NCBI GenBank assembly: GCA_009760855.2
Contig: WPIO01000011.1
Coordinates: forward strand, 4,454,501 to 4,518,500
DNA from: Cristatella mucedo
Taxonomy: Eukaryota; Bryozoa; Phylactolaemata; Cristatellidae
Length of the DNA: 64,000 nt
Direction of reading: 5' to 3'
A program made the translations under genes and the position numbers. The notes beneath the pieces were generated by a model, which saw nothing but the letters and a program-made list of their open reading frames with translations, searched no databases and was not told the origin of the DNA. Below are positions 51,152 to 61,367 of the stretch, piece by piece (position 1 is the stretch's first letter; each line of letters begins with the position of its first letter).

Positions 51152-52495
51152 TGCAGCTAGATAACAACGGCCGTGAGTTGCGTCAGCTTGGGCCGCTGCC
51201 GGCTGGGCGTTTTGGGCGTACGGGGGCGGCCCGGCTATCCTCTGCGGGTTACCGACTGCGCGTGCCACAAGCGTGGGCGTGTGCTACTAGCGGCATGACC
51301 TCGGCGTGGGAGTTGTGCCTCAGACGTGAGGAGGAGTTGTGGTAGTTACGAAGTGGATGCAGGGCAGAGAGCCTAGGGGCCGTCTTGCTGTGAGCTCTCG
51401 CGAGAAGAGAGCTTTCGGTGACGCTTGGAAACAAAGCTGTTTTCACCATAAGCTATTTCGGCTTTAAGCGGTGCGTGCACAAGTGCTGCTTGCGCGCCAA
51501 CCGCGTCGGTGATTACTTCGCAAGTCGTCTGCTCGCCTCGGAGCGGAGGCTCGATGAGAGCCACCCAATTGGAAAGGGTTTGCCTCATTTTTTTTGCACG
51601 ACAGCTGTTTCTGGGCAGCGAACTATTTCATGCCGAAACCCACCAAGGACGACTCAGCGCTGCTTCGGGAGGCTTTGATAACCGCGCTGGCTAGCCCGGC
51701 TGGTAGAGCGCGGCTGCAGCGAGCTAGTGGGTTCGTGACAGATGGTCAACTTCAGTTGGCCGACCTATGCGACCAGAAGCGGCAGCAGCTACGGGCGGAG
51801 GCGGAACAGTGGGCGGCAGGCAGCGATTGGCCAGGCCGCGACGACCGGCAGCGAGCCGGCGACAGGTGAGGCGACGGCCGGAGAGGCGGCGGCGGCGGCA
51901 GAGCCCACAGAGGCGGCGGCGACCGGAGAAGCAGCTGGAGCAATGGCAGCCGCGGTCCGCCAAATGGTGGCTGCGGAGGTCAGCTCTGTGGCGACGGCAG
52001 GTGGCCCACGTAGGCGGCTGGTCGCGAAGGCCGTGCTCCAAGCCGTCTTCTCCGAGCGGCAGTTGGGTAGCTTACCTGCCAATGAGAAGAGTTGTGAGCT
52101 ATTTTTTGGTTTCATTTTTGGTTGCCTGGACTATAATACGGTCTTTAGATCTCGAGAGCACGCAGCTAGATAACTACGGCAGTGAGTTGCGGCAGCTTGG
52201 GCAGCTGTCGGCTGGGTGTTTTGGTCGTGCGGGGGGGGGGGGTGGCTATCCTCAGTGGTTTACCTGCTGGGTTCGCCACACCGGAGAGGAGAGTGTGGCC
52301 GCGTGCTGCTAGCGGCATGTTCCCCGGCGCGGGAGTTGTGCCTCAGACGCCCAGGGGCGGGGGGGGGCCGGCGTACGGAGAGGTAGTAGATGCGAAATGG
52401 ATGCATGGCAGAGCGGCTACGGGCCGTCCTGCTGTGAGCCCTCGCGATGAGAGGGCAGTTGATGACGCTCGGAAATAAAGCAGTTTTTACCATAA
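51152..52495 (+). mobile_element. TRIM-like LTR element nested in a LINE
   Basis: Two direct repeats of about 300-335 bp (51152-51451 and 52161-52495) flank a GC-rich internal part of about 710 bp. Both start GCAGCTAGATAAC, share GTGAGTTGCG.CAGCTTGGGC, GCGGGAGTTGTGCCTCAGACG-type and CTGTGAGC.CTCGCGA blocks, and end A(G/A)C.GTTTT.ACCATAA. The right copy has an AATAAA near its end. The internal part has a frame at 51630-51869 (MPKPTKDDSALLREALITAL start, gag-like at most) and an Ala-rich continuation in another frame. No protease, RT or integrase is present. The repeats have diverged noticeably, so the insertion is old. The element splits the LINE at 50990-52960. Confidence 0.72.
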
Positions 52496-52960
52496 CATTC
52501 ACAGTATCAACGTGTAAAATATGGTGTTGTGGCATGCACCGTGCCAGCGAATAGCATTAGCACGCCGTGGATGAATCAGAGAGACCCAATGACCTAAATG
52601 CTGCGATAAACTTGTGCGTGTTTAGCTTCTTTTTAAATGTCGAATCAGGGGATGGCGTAAAGTCAGTCGGAAGTGAGTTCCAGGTATACGCATTGAAGGC
52701 ACGGTCTCCAAAGGATCTGAGGTTCGTTCGAGGTATGGCTACGCGATTTGAGACAAAAAAACGTGCGGTATGATGCCTAGCCTGTAGGGAGAGTAGTTCT
52801 GACTGGTAGGTTTGGAGCCAGAGAATGAAGGGACCTAAAGGTGAGTGATAGAACCTTGAATTTGATACGGTACTTGATCGGGAGCGAGTCCAGATCGGCA
52901 AGAAATGGCAAGACGTGACAAGAGCTTGATCCATAAAGACCGGCCGACAATCGATGCCAG
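52496..52960 (-). mobile_element. LINE right part, beyond the nested element
   Basis: Minus strand 52557-52934 reads VTSCHFLPIWTRSRSSTVSN, RVAIPRTNLRSFGDRAFNAY and TWNSLPTDF. This is the ORF2 C-terminus, continuing the 3'UTR found at 50990-51151. Confidence 0.9.
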
Positions 52961-53260
52961 CCTACTGAGCCTCAGCTAGTCGCGAAGCTACTGCCATCTC
53001 GAGGCGACAGGTCTTGAAAGCCGAAGAAGCTGCGCCATCGCAGCAACCAGCAGTTGCTATTGCCTTGCGTTCTAAGGAAAGTTGACGAACGGACGTAACG
53101 ACCACAAAACGCTCTGGTTGCGTCTTGCGGTAGTGTATTCGTCTTGAGTGGATGAATGTAAGTTGACGGAGCTTAGTTGAAGACTCCGGTTGTCGCTTTG
53201 CATGTCGTCAGTCGTGTCATTATCAATCAGATGCTAGTTAAGTAGTTGCTATGGATTATG
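52961..53260. other. no recognisable feature
   Basis: Spacer between the LINE and the solo LTR-like copy. Confidence 0.4.
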
Positions 53261-53555
53261 TATAGCTAGATAACAACGGCGGCGAGTTGCGTCAGCTTGG
53301 ACCGCTGCCGGCTGGGTTGTTAGGTCGTGCGGTGTGGGGGGGGGGAGGCCAGCTATCCTCAGTGGTTTACCGGCTGGGTGTGCCTGCCGCGGAGTAGCTT
53401 GGGCGCCCTATTAGCGTCAGGGTGACTGTCGCGCGGCAGTTTCGCTGCAGACGGAGGAGAGAGCGGCGGCGGGGGACGGCTGTCGCGAAGCGAGCGGTCT
53501 CGGAGGAGGGAGAGCTTTCAGCGTTACTTGGGAATACGGTCGTTCGCTACTATAG
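53261..53555 (+). mobile_element. solo LTR-like copy of the TRIM element
   Basis: AGCTAGATAACAACGGCGGC, GAGTTGCGTCAGCTTGGACC, CTGCCGGCTGGG and CTATCCTCAGTGGTTTACCG match both terminal repeats at 51152 and 52161. The 3' half is more diverged. No internal part follows. Confidence 0.72.
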
Positions 53556-54010
53556 ATAACTCGATACTCGTGACCAAATCGTACTATATAAATAGTCTGA
53601 ACACTAAGAGTGAGAAAAAAGCGAATACAGAGGGCCGTCTCGAGTCCGGACAGGTTAGTTCGTGGGTAAGGAGATGACGGCCAGGCGGGGTCAACCTGAG
53701 GTCGTTTAAGCTGGGAGTGGCAGAACTGAGGCTGACGAACCAGCTGCGTCAGCGTCACGTGTTGATTAATGATTGGCCGCGAGCGCGACCGGCTGCAGGC
53801 TGCAGGAGAGATGCTGGGCCGCGGCCGCGTGTGGCTGGTTTATGGGCCGTTAGCATTTATATCCTTGTATCCTTGTTATTCGGGTTGCGGCCAATGTGTG
53901 GCCCATTGGCCACACATTGATCGCATTCTGGCCAGTTTACGTCCCGCCGAAAAATTTACGGGGATATTGAGGCTTTTATCTTGGGGTTTATAAATAATGA
54001 AAAGATATAG
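53556..54010. other. no recognisable feature
   Basis: GC-rich DNA following the solo repeat. It includes a short inverted repeat (TTGCGGCCAATGTGTGGCCC, then ATTGGCCACACATTG, around 53885-53921). No gene. Confidence 0.4.
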
Positions 54011-54013
54011 AGT

Positions 54014-54143
54014 TCATTTGTATAGCGCCCCAAGAGAACTTAATCTCTATTCAAGCGCTTCACATGTGCCTTGGGGCTCAAGCCCACGACCTCAGCGAGA
54101 CCTCGGTCGGGGCGAGCACCTTAACCGCTGGACCAAACCAGTG
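54014..54143 (-). repeat. SINE family B, full-length
   Basis: Minus strand: CACTGGTTTGGTCCAGCGGT (A box), a B box in GGGCTTGAGCCCC context, GAAGCGCTTGAATAGAG and GTTCTCTTGGGGCGCTATAC, then AAATGAA. It carries the LINE-like terminal stem-loop. Confidence 0.88.
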
Positions 54144-54529
54144 TATCTTGGGTTATGGATTCATGTGAGCATTATTCGCAGCCTGGTGGCAAAGACTGCA
54201 CATGAGGCGATCCAAGTTCAGTTGTGTGTCGGACGCCGCCGAGGTGAGCTGTGTTCGAAGAGCCGTCGGACCCAGGGTGGGCAGTTGGTAAGTCGAGGAA
54301 ACACTTTTCGGTTGGTGGTTACGACTAACTAAGCTCCATTATGTCGCGTGCTTTATGCAGCCGCTTCGGCTGTGCAGTAACTTGAGGTTCGTTTGAGCGG
54401 CCGACGACGGCCGCTACACGCTGCCAATCTTGCCGAATCCGCCAGCTTTAAGGGCGGCTTGGGGGCAGGCCGGTATCACCCGTGGATGGCAGTCTCTAGC
54501 TTTGTGCAGGCCGTGGGCCACTCACAGCT
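54144..54529. other. no recognisable feature
   Basis: Between two oppositely oriented SINE B copies; nothing recognised. Confidence 0.4.
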
Positions 54530-54678
54530 AGTTTGGTCCAGCGGTTAAGGTGCTCGCTCCGACCCAAGGTCTGGCTGAGGTAGTGGGCTCGAGCCCCGAG
54601 GCATACGTATGTGAAGCGCCTGAATAGAGTTCAAGTTCTCCTGGGAGGCGCTATATACAAGTGAATTATATTTTTTTG
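54530..54678 (+). repeat. SINE family B, full-length
   Basis: AGTTTGGTCCAGCGGTTAAG (A box), GGGCTCGAGCCCCGAGGC (B box), and GAAGCGCC at 54612-54619 pairing with GGCGC at 54647-54651. The tail ends GTGAATTATATTTTTTT. The most complete copy. Confidence 0.9.
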
Positions 54679-55341
54679 GCATATAGAGAAGCTCGAGAAG
54701 CTCGCCGCTCAACCTGTAGGCGCTTCGGCACTTCCGGCAACTTATGACCAGTTCCCGCTCGGGCTCGAGATATGGTCTTGATGATCGCATTCGCCACATT
54801 TACCCGGTAAGGCGCCTTTTGAACTCTTCGGAAAACATTTTGCAAATCCTAGCATCGGCATCTATCTCGTCTACGGCTGCCGATGCTGTAGTTCTGCCTT
54901 TAGCCAAGGGAACTGAGTCTGCGGCTTCGTCCAGAAGCAGTGCATTACTCTGCCGTCACAAATGAACACTTCGCATTGTTTCGACGACGGTCTGCTAATT
55001 AAGTAATGAAGTAAGGCAGGAGGTGCTATTCCCTAGACACGTGTCATTCCTGAAACCTCTCTGTGCTGGCTGCACGGTCCTTTCTCTGGCTGAATGGTCC
55101 ACCTGTTGAGAGAGACATCAGCACCAGCGGCTGGAGCTCAGATAAGCTGGCTGGTCTCATGCAACATGCCGTAGTAGTAGTTGTAAAGTAGTGTAACAGA
55201 TGCCGGTTAGTAACTCAACTATATTCGCTCAGAACTCGAGCCAAATAATGCAGGCGGCGACGTCGCAGGTTCGCGGCCGGCACAGCAATGGCGCTTCCTC
55301 TAGATAGAGTCTCCCAGCCCCGTGACCTCACTCCGGAACCC
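54679..55341. other. no recognisable feature
   Basis: Frames of up to 84 codons without motifs. Confidence 0.4.
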
Positions 55342-55530
55342 TCGGTGAGCCGTGATGGCTCACTCTTAGGTAAGGCGGTTGCTTTTCACTACCTCGGTCC
55401 CGAGGTCGTGGGATCGAATCCTGCGGTGGGTGATCCTTCATCGCCACTGCTAGCGGGAAGGGGGTGATAGCCGTAAAGGCTCTTCTGTCGCTATAATAAA
55501 GAGGCTATTAAATCAGCTAGCATTTTTTAG
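55342..55530 (+). repeat. SINE family A, full-length
   Basis: CGGTGAGCCGTGATGGCTCAC, GTCGTGGGATCGAATCCTGC (B box), GTGATAGCCGTAAAGGCTC, and GAGGCTATTAAATCAGCTAG with an ATTTTTT tail. Confidence 0.9.
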
Positions 55531-55864
55531 CACCTCCCAGCTTCAAGACCAAGCTGTCAATCGGGCCCTGAGCACGACATCCGAACTCGGATAGTGAAGT
55601 GGGCCGCTGCCGCCAGCGCCGTACCCAGAAAATCATGAGCCACAAACAGCTCCGAATTTCTTTTTACTACTAGCACCATGATAAAGAATCCAATTAAGAT
55701 CCAAGCACGTTTAACTTGACTGGCTTATTATAGAATGGGGGCTACTGAGCCTGCTGTAAGCTTGATGCCCGTGCGTGCATGTATTCGTATTTGTAGACGC
55801 AAAACCATCTTTGCTCCTCACCGCATTAACGACAAGTAAAGTACAATAAATTAAAGGTCGGCTG
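55531..55864. other. no recognisable feature
   Basis: GC-rich 5' part (55535-55640), then AT-rich. Nothing identified. Confidence 0.4.
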
Positions 55865-56000
55865 ATCACAAGCCTCATTTAAATGTAGCGGCAGAAAAGC
55901 CTTTGCAGGTTCCACTCGCTCGCAGCAGGCAACAAAGGATTGCTTGCTTCAGGACTCGAACCAACGACCAGGGCCCTGAAAAATGAGCACGTTGCCCAAA
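55865..56000 (-). repeat. SINE family C copy
   Basis: CACAAGCCTCATTTAAATGT, GCGGCAGAAAAGCC, and GACTCGAACCAACGACC (reverse complement of a B-box region). Same order as 47040-47290. Confidence 0.65.
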
Positions 56001-56109
56001 AACACAGCACTGAGAGACTGCCGACTGCAGATCAGTCGAATACAACAATTGAACTTTATTCAAGCAGAATTCTGCAGCCTAGGGTTGCTGCAATGCGCTA
56101 CGAACAGTC

Positions 56110-56159
56110 GGGGATCGCCCGGATGGGCCAAGTTTGCATGGCCCAGCCGGGCGACCCCC
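56110..56159. repeat. GC-rich stem-loop
   Basis: Arms 56110-56130 and 56139-56159 are complementary at 19 of 21 positions around an 8-base loop (AGTTTGCA). No T run follows, and its role is unknown. Confidence 0.9.
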
Positions 56160-56679
56160 AGCTGTCCGTATTCATCCGGGCACTCGGGGAGAAGAGTTTC
56201 GTAAGCGAAAATCGAGGAATCCGGCGCGGAATGACCCGGTCGCTCAGTATCCACATCCCAAAGGATGAATGGATGGCTGGCGTTCCTCAGTAATGCCATC
56301 AACAACGGAAGGCCTCGAGGAGCCTACTGTCCTAGCCTAGCGCGCTCGCTTTTAGGGCTCGTATATTCCGCGTTACTTGTAGTATGCTGCTCGTAGGCCA
56401 CCTGAGCTCTTAGGACCCACGACGAGCTCAGACGTGTTACGCGTGAGTCATCAGAGGTAGAAAATCATTCGTACCTCTGATGAGCGATTGGTATTCCCGG
56501 ATAGCCACGGTCATCGTCAAGATTGCTACGGTCCGGGGACGTTTCTTCCGCTTTGGGAATTTTACATTTTTCATTTGTATTTCGCACGCCCACTTGTTCT
56601 ATTGTTTGTGTGCCCCCTGAGCTGGGGCCATCGGCGAGCTGAGATGTGCCAGCGTATGATTCTACTTTATGCGGCCACT

Positions 56680-58760
56680 CAAGACTCTGGCGTCGTGATT
56701 GATATTTGTGGGACAGCAGCGAACGCCTTCAAATTTGCTTGGGTCCCCCGAATAACTACACTTCGATACTGCTGCCATACATTGCGGTACAGCTGCCGTT
56801 TCCACAAACACGTCAGAGAACTGTGGTTTCGCTTCCAAATTATACTTCCAAATTATATTAATATAGTTTTAAGGTTTACCTACTTAACTTCATGCAATTT
56901 CGTTGGCACGTTCTCGTGTTATGGCCTCCAATGGCCCGCGCCAGTGAGCCTCCCTTCATATTTGAACAGCGATACGGGTGCTATTTTTATAATTAACTTT
57001 GAGCAACTGAGATTTTGATTCTGAAAATATTTAATTTAAAATACTATTTTATTAAATTACAGAAAACAGCGTTCCTGGTTTATCTACTAAATTCATTGAC
57101 ATTCCACATGCCCGTTCTAATGCTATGGCCTCTCATTGCCCGGACCAGCAAGCCACCCTAAATATTTGAACTGTGATACTGCTGCCATTTCCATAATAGG
57201 CTATGTACAACTCTAATTTTGATTCCACATGATAGAAAAAAGTAATTCGGGTTTACCTACCAAATCTCTTGACGTTGCGCAGGGATGTTCTAATGCTACG
57301 GCCTCTTATCGCCCGGACCGTCAGAGGCCGTAGCATTATAACGTGTCAGCGTAATAGAATAAAGTTGAAAAGGCAAACCCGGTACACCGATTTCTAAAAT
57401 GTACAATCAAAACCGCAGCATTACTAGGCCTGTTGTTGAAATAGTAGCGTACTGCAGTCCGAAACTGCAAAGCGGTTCGGGCCATAGCTTGAGAACGCGC
57501 CTGTGTGATCGCACGAATTTTGTTGTGTAAATCTGGAACACGTTTTCTATAGCGTAGAATCATAACAGCAGTTACTTGACACATATTGCAGAGCTAGCAG
57601 CTATATCGCAGTGTAAATATGCTACCAGGCTGACTGGCCTTGGCCATTGGACGATATAACATGACGTGCATGAATAATCTACTTAAATGTAACGGGTATA
57701 CCTGAAACATGGTTTTTTAAATGGAATCAAACCGTAGTTGGGCGACGCCTAGTTTGGAAATAGAAGCTGTATCCTAGTTCTGCTATTTAGGGCTGCCATT
57801 TGGGTAGGGCCATCAAAAGCCAGCGTATGAGAATGCTTATTGTGGAAATGGCAGCTGTATCGAAGTTCGAATATGTAGGGAAGCTGATTAGCCCGGATCA
57901 CTGAAAGCTAAAAAATGAGAATGCACATTCGCAATTGCGTGACATTTGGCGGATAAACCTGGAACGTTGCTATAATTTGCAATCAAAACTGTAGTTGAGC
58001 AAACCTTTTGTTCGGAAATGGCAGCTGTATCGCAGTTCGATTATTCAGGGCTGTCCTTTGGGCCGGGTCAGCGCAGGCGATAGCCTGAGAACGAACGGGC
58101 GACTGTAATCGGCTGAAATTTGATAGGTGAAGCTGGCATACTTTTCTATATCAATTAAAATAAAGCCGCAGTTGCGCCAAGCTTTTTGTGGAAATGGCAG
58201 CTGTATCTAAAGTTGATGCAACGGCAAACATGCGAAAAAAAGAAAATGCTGCTGCAGGCTTTAGGAGACGTTTATTCACAGGGACGCTCGCCGAGAGCCA
58301 GCACACGACAGCTGCGCCAGGGGCGTTGCCATTGAAACTGAGCTCTGGGTCCGCCAGCTCCGACCCGCCTTTCAGGATGTGGCCCGGCCAATCAAAGGCA
58401 CGCTAAGCCACATCAAAGGCGGGCCAGTGGGCTGCTTCCTAAGTACCGGCCTGCAATCAAACTACAGTCTCGCCGTTCGAACTTGTAAAAAGGCTGGCTG
58501 GCGTGGGCCATTGGAGGACATAGGACGAGGACGTACAAGTGCGATTGCAAGGAAATTTAGGGGTAAATCCATAACGCCATTCTGTATAACTTGGAATAAA
58601 ACCTGCTGCTTTCTGACGTTTATTGTGGATGTGGCAGCTGTTTCGAAATGTATCTCAGTGTACCGCAGTCGTGTGACCCGATCGCTTCCGCCCAAGGGCG
58701 TCGCCTACGCTTTCGGCAATGTTTGTATCGTTGTTTTCCACGTTCTCGGTATAGCCTGAT
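56680..58760. repeat. satellite-like array, inverted at about 57315
   Basis: Right of 57315, units of roughly 145-175 bp repeat with the anchors AATCAAAAC.GTAGTTG and GGAAATGGCAGCTGTATC. The second anchor occurs at about 57755, 57843, 58014, 58188 and, worn, 58625. Left of 57315 the same anchors appear as reverse complements (GATACTGCTGCCATTTCC near 57175, worn at 56970 and 56766). The junction has a perfect 15-bp hairpin. Open frames here, including 176 codons at 56488-57018, have no motif. Confidence 0.85.
57291..57338. repeat. hairpin at the array inversion point
   Basis: TAATGCTACGGCCTC (57291-57305) and its exact reverse complement (57324-57338) flank an 18-base loop. Confidence 0.95.
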
Positions 58761-59620
58761 TTCTATAGGTAGTGCTTTTAGTTCACATGTTTTATTGTTG
58801 GCGCGTGCGATATAGTCATAAACAGGTTTAACCAAACTGTCGCTCATTCGGCTTTTGCCCTGCTATAGCAACGTGCCAAAAAGGCGGCGTAGTTGTAGCG
58901 TGTGTCTGGTTAGCCTACCACCTGATCTTGGTTGCAGAAGCACACGCACAACGTCTACAAATCAATTAAATTCACCAGAAGCCTTGCAGTATCTATCACC
59001 GTATGTCCATTTTCGGGTGCCCGGACGATTCGGTGTGACCATGCATGCTTGCTGACATTTCGTGTTCATTCAGGCAGTACTGCTGAATGTCCAGTGTATC
59101 CAGTACATGCTTCTGCATGGCTTCACGAGTACGCAATCGCCTGTAGAGCAGGCCGGGCTTATCAGTATTGGCTGCGGACACCAAACTAATATATGTACTA
59201 TTGTTACTAACAGAAACACATTCCAATAGAATGATTGCTACTATTACTAACCACTCCCGACGTTCTCCCATTCTACGGTTAGAACAGCTGCCGATTTATC
59301 TAACTCAGTAATGATAAAGGCTAACACCCATGACCGCTTTGAACTTGTGCCGCATGAATGCTTAGCTCGTTGTGGAATTAGCAGTTAGTTGCTAGGAGCC
59401 TGATACATTGCAATGCTCTCGACATTTCGTTGAGAATGCGGCCCGACTGAAGTCAACGAATCTTTTGCCTATCACCGATGCAACTCTAGATAATTTCTCT
59501 TTTTAAAATTCCGATTTCATTGAAAGTTGGTGGTTGAGCAGAAGTTGCCACCCGCACCTCATTCGATTGTAAGCCTTTATCGGCTCCTGCGAATCAATCT
59601 TTTTAATCTCTAATTCTCGA
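58761..59620. other. no recognisable feature
   Basis: Frames below 92 codons, no motif. Flanks the hAT-like relic. Confidence 0.4.
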
Positions 59621-59621
59621 T

Positions 59622-60175
59622 CCAGATAGTGGTAAGTTGTTCGTGGTAACTATAGTCGATCATGAACCAGTTAGCGTATACGTTAGCGACGGGTTCTTTC
59701 ATCTCGGCGGCAGAGACCTTGGACTCCAGGTAGGCCCTATACTCGATCCCGACGCGAACGGCCAGCTTGCCAGCTGAACTGCCATTGCCGTCGTCTTTAT
59801 GTTCCGGTCCCTTCACCTCATCGTTGGAGATGTCGCACATCGATAACGACATCGTCAAGCGCTGCTTCTTGGTAAGCCATAGTGGCACACTAGGTAACGA
59901 GGTTGCTTTTTACGACCTCGTCCCGAGGTCATGGGTTCGAATCCTGCAGTGGGCAATACTTTATTGCGGCTGGAAGTGGTGGTGATAGCCGCAAAGGCTC
60001 TTCTGTCGCTATACAAAAGAGGTTGCTGAGTCAGCTAGTATTTTTTCCTTGGCCGGCGAATCCTCAGGCACCTCATCATCTACTGCGTCTTCGCTCATGA
60101 TTTATTCAATATTATTCGTCGTGTCTTTAAGCAGCTTCTTGGCGCGCTAGATCAGGGCGTCGTTGATGGGCAAAA
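59622..60175 (-). pseudogene. hAT-like transposase C-terminal relic, split by a SINE
   Basis: Minus strand: LPINDALI..RAKKLLKDTT (60107-60170, with a stop), then MSEDAVDDEVPEDSPAK to about 60048. After the SINE it resumes KKQRLTMSLSMCDI and later ELAV-like GKLAVRVGIEYRAYLESKVS and AANVYANWF-type sequence (seen as VANVYANWF). An acidic linker with KKQR, then E-x-YL and a position equivalent to the P..WW block, is the usual layout before the hAT dimerisation domain. The WW motif itself is degenerate. The reading frame joins exactly across the SINE, sharing DSPAKKQRLT. Family assignment is moderate. Confidence 0.55.
59867..60047 (+). repeat. SINE family A inserted in the hAT-like relic
   Basis: GGTAAGCCATAGTGGCACACT (A box), GTCATGGGTTCGAATCCTGC (B box), and GAGGTTGCTGAGTCAGCTAG with a TATTTTTT tail. 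CTTGG occurs on both sides (about 59868 and 60048), which fits a short target-site duplication. Confidence 0.88.
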
Positions 60176-60179
60176 CAAA

Positions 60180-60690
60180 GTAATAGATTCTTGCTGCCGA
60201 CAAGAGGAGGCTCTCGGACGCTGTCACTCCCAGGCACACAAAATGTGCTCTCTCTGGTCAGTCTTTCTGTTGGCAATGAAGGGCGTTATCGAGACTCTCC
60301 CACAGACATGCAAATCAAGAATATCTTGTGTAACCACCTTGAAGTCCAAGCAGAAGGGCAATTGCCTTTAAATCGCCGAATATCTATATGCTACTGATTT
60401 TGATCGAATTTGATTTCATCGAGAAGTATGTTTGTGTTTCCATAAGTTTCTTTCGACTGCACAGAATGTGCAATCGGCAAAGAGGAAAGGTCCGTATGTG
60501 AAGTAAAACCCCTTTAAGCTGTGGCTCGATGAATCAATGAAGAGTCTCAACTCAGTTGGATCATAGCACTTTTCCATTTGCTTAACTAGACCTTCGACAT
60601 GGCTGAAATAGACTAGTGAATTCTGTCAAAAAATACGAAAGAAACTCTTTCTTTTCACGATATCTATACCGTGAAAATGTAATATCCAAT
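60180..60690 (-). pseudogene. relic of an uncharacterised invertebrate protein family, central part
   Basis: Minus strand, with several frameshifts: REKKEFLSYF, NSLVYFSHVEGLVKQMEKCY, DPTELRLFIDSSSHSLKG, PIAHSVQSKETYGNTNILLD and FGDLKAIALLLGLQGGYTRY. From memory, many invertebrate genomes encode a multi-copy protein with YDP.EWRLFIDSS..SLK, IP.AHSV..KE.Y.N and GDLK....LLG.Q.GYTK, followed by C.LC.WDSR. The order and spacing agree. Its function is unknown and it may be transposon-borne. This copy is broken. The amino end is probably 61368-61575. Confidence 0.62.
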
Positions 60691-60704
60691 GCAAGAAAAT
60701 TTAA

Positions 60705-61355
60705 TAATAATAATGCACTCGATAAAGCACCCTCAGAGAACTCAATCTCTCTCTGGGCGCTTTACATTTGCTGCAAAGGGAAATGCAGTTGAATGGTGAG
60801 TAATATCATGCTTGATAAACAGACAAAATGAATAACATGGTTAGGGGTGACATGCACAGGGTCAGCATGCTAATGCGGTTAGTGGTAGCATGCACAGTGT
60901 CAGCACACATAAGCACATAAAAGACGAATCACAGGGACCCACTAAATGCTGTCCTATATAGGTGTGCTTCTAAAGTTCTTTTTAAATGTGGTCAAGTCAG
61001 GGGATGTTCTGATGCAAGTCGGGAGGGAGTTCCAGGCTTTGGGAGCATACGAACTAAATGCACGTTCTCTAAAGGATTTAAGGTTTGTACGAGGTATTGG
61101 TAGACTGTTAGATTCCGAAAAGCGGATGGTACGATACTTAGCCTGGCGGGGCAATAGATCTGATGGGTAGGCTGGAGTCAAATAATGAAGGGGTGTGAAA
61201 GTCAGCAAAAAACCTTGAAGTCGATCCATTGCTTGACTGGGAGCCAGTGAATGTCGGCGAGAAGTGGTGTGATGTGGCAACGGCGACACTCACGACAGAC
61301 AAGCCTAGCTGTGGAGTTTTGCACCACCAGTACTCGCCTGATTGCACATGCTGGT
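60705..61355 (-). mobile_element. LINE (CR1/L2-like), 5'-truncated
   Basis: AAT tail at 60702-60713, stem-loop at 60724-60763, full 3'UTR, then the ORF2 C-terminus on the minus strand. Blocks are LTPAYPSDLLPRQAKYRTIR, SNSLPIPRTNLKSFRERAFS and SYAPKAWNSLPTCIRTSPDL, an uninterrupted 111-codon frame at 60954-61289. It is one of the least damaged C-termini here and splits the neighbouring relic. Confidence 0.92.
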
Positions 61356-61367
61356 GGGACCTTTAAA

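Noticed and set aside
54530-54610. tRNA gene
   Set aside because: A- and B-box-like motifs are present, but no full cloverleaf is evident, and the sequence continues into a repeated SINE body and tail found at several loci.
56488-57018. 176-codon plus-strand protein
   Set aside because: Much of it lies in the inverted repeat array; no domain, no coding signature.
60954-61289. Intact 111-codon minus-strand gene
   Set aside because: It is the C-terminal part of LINE ORF2, identical in layout to at least six other truncated copies.
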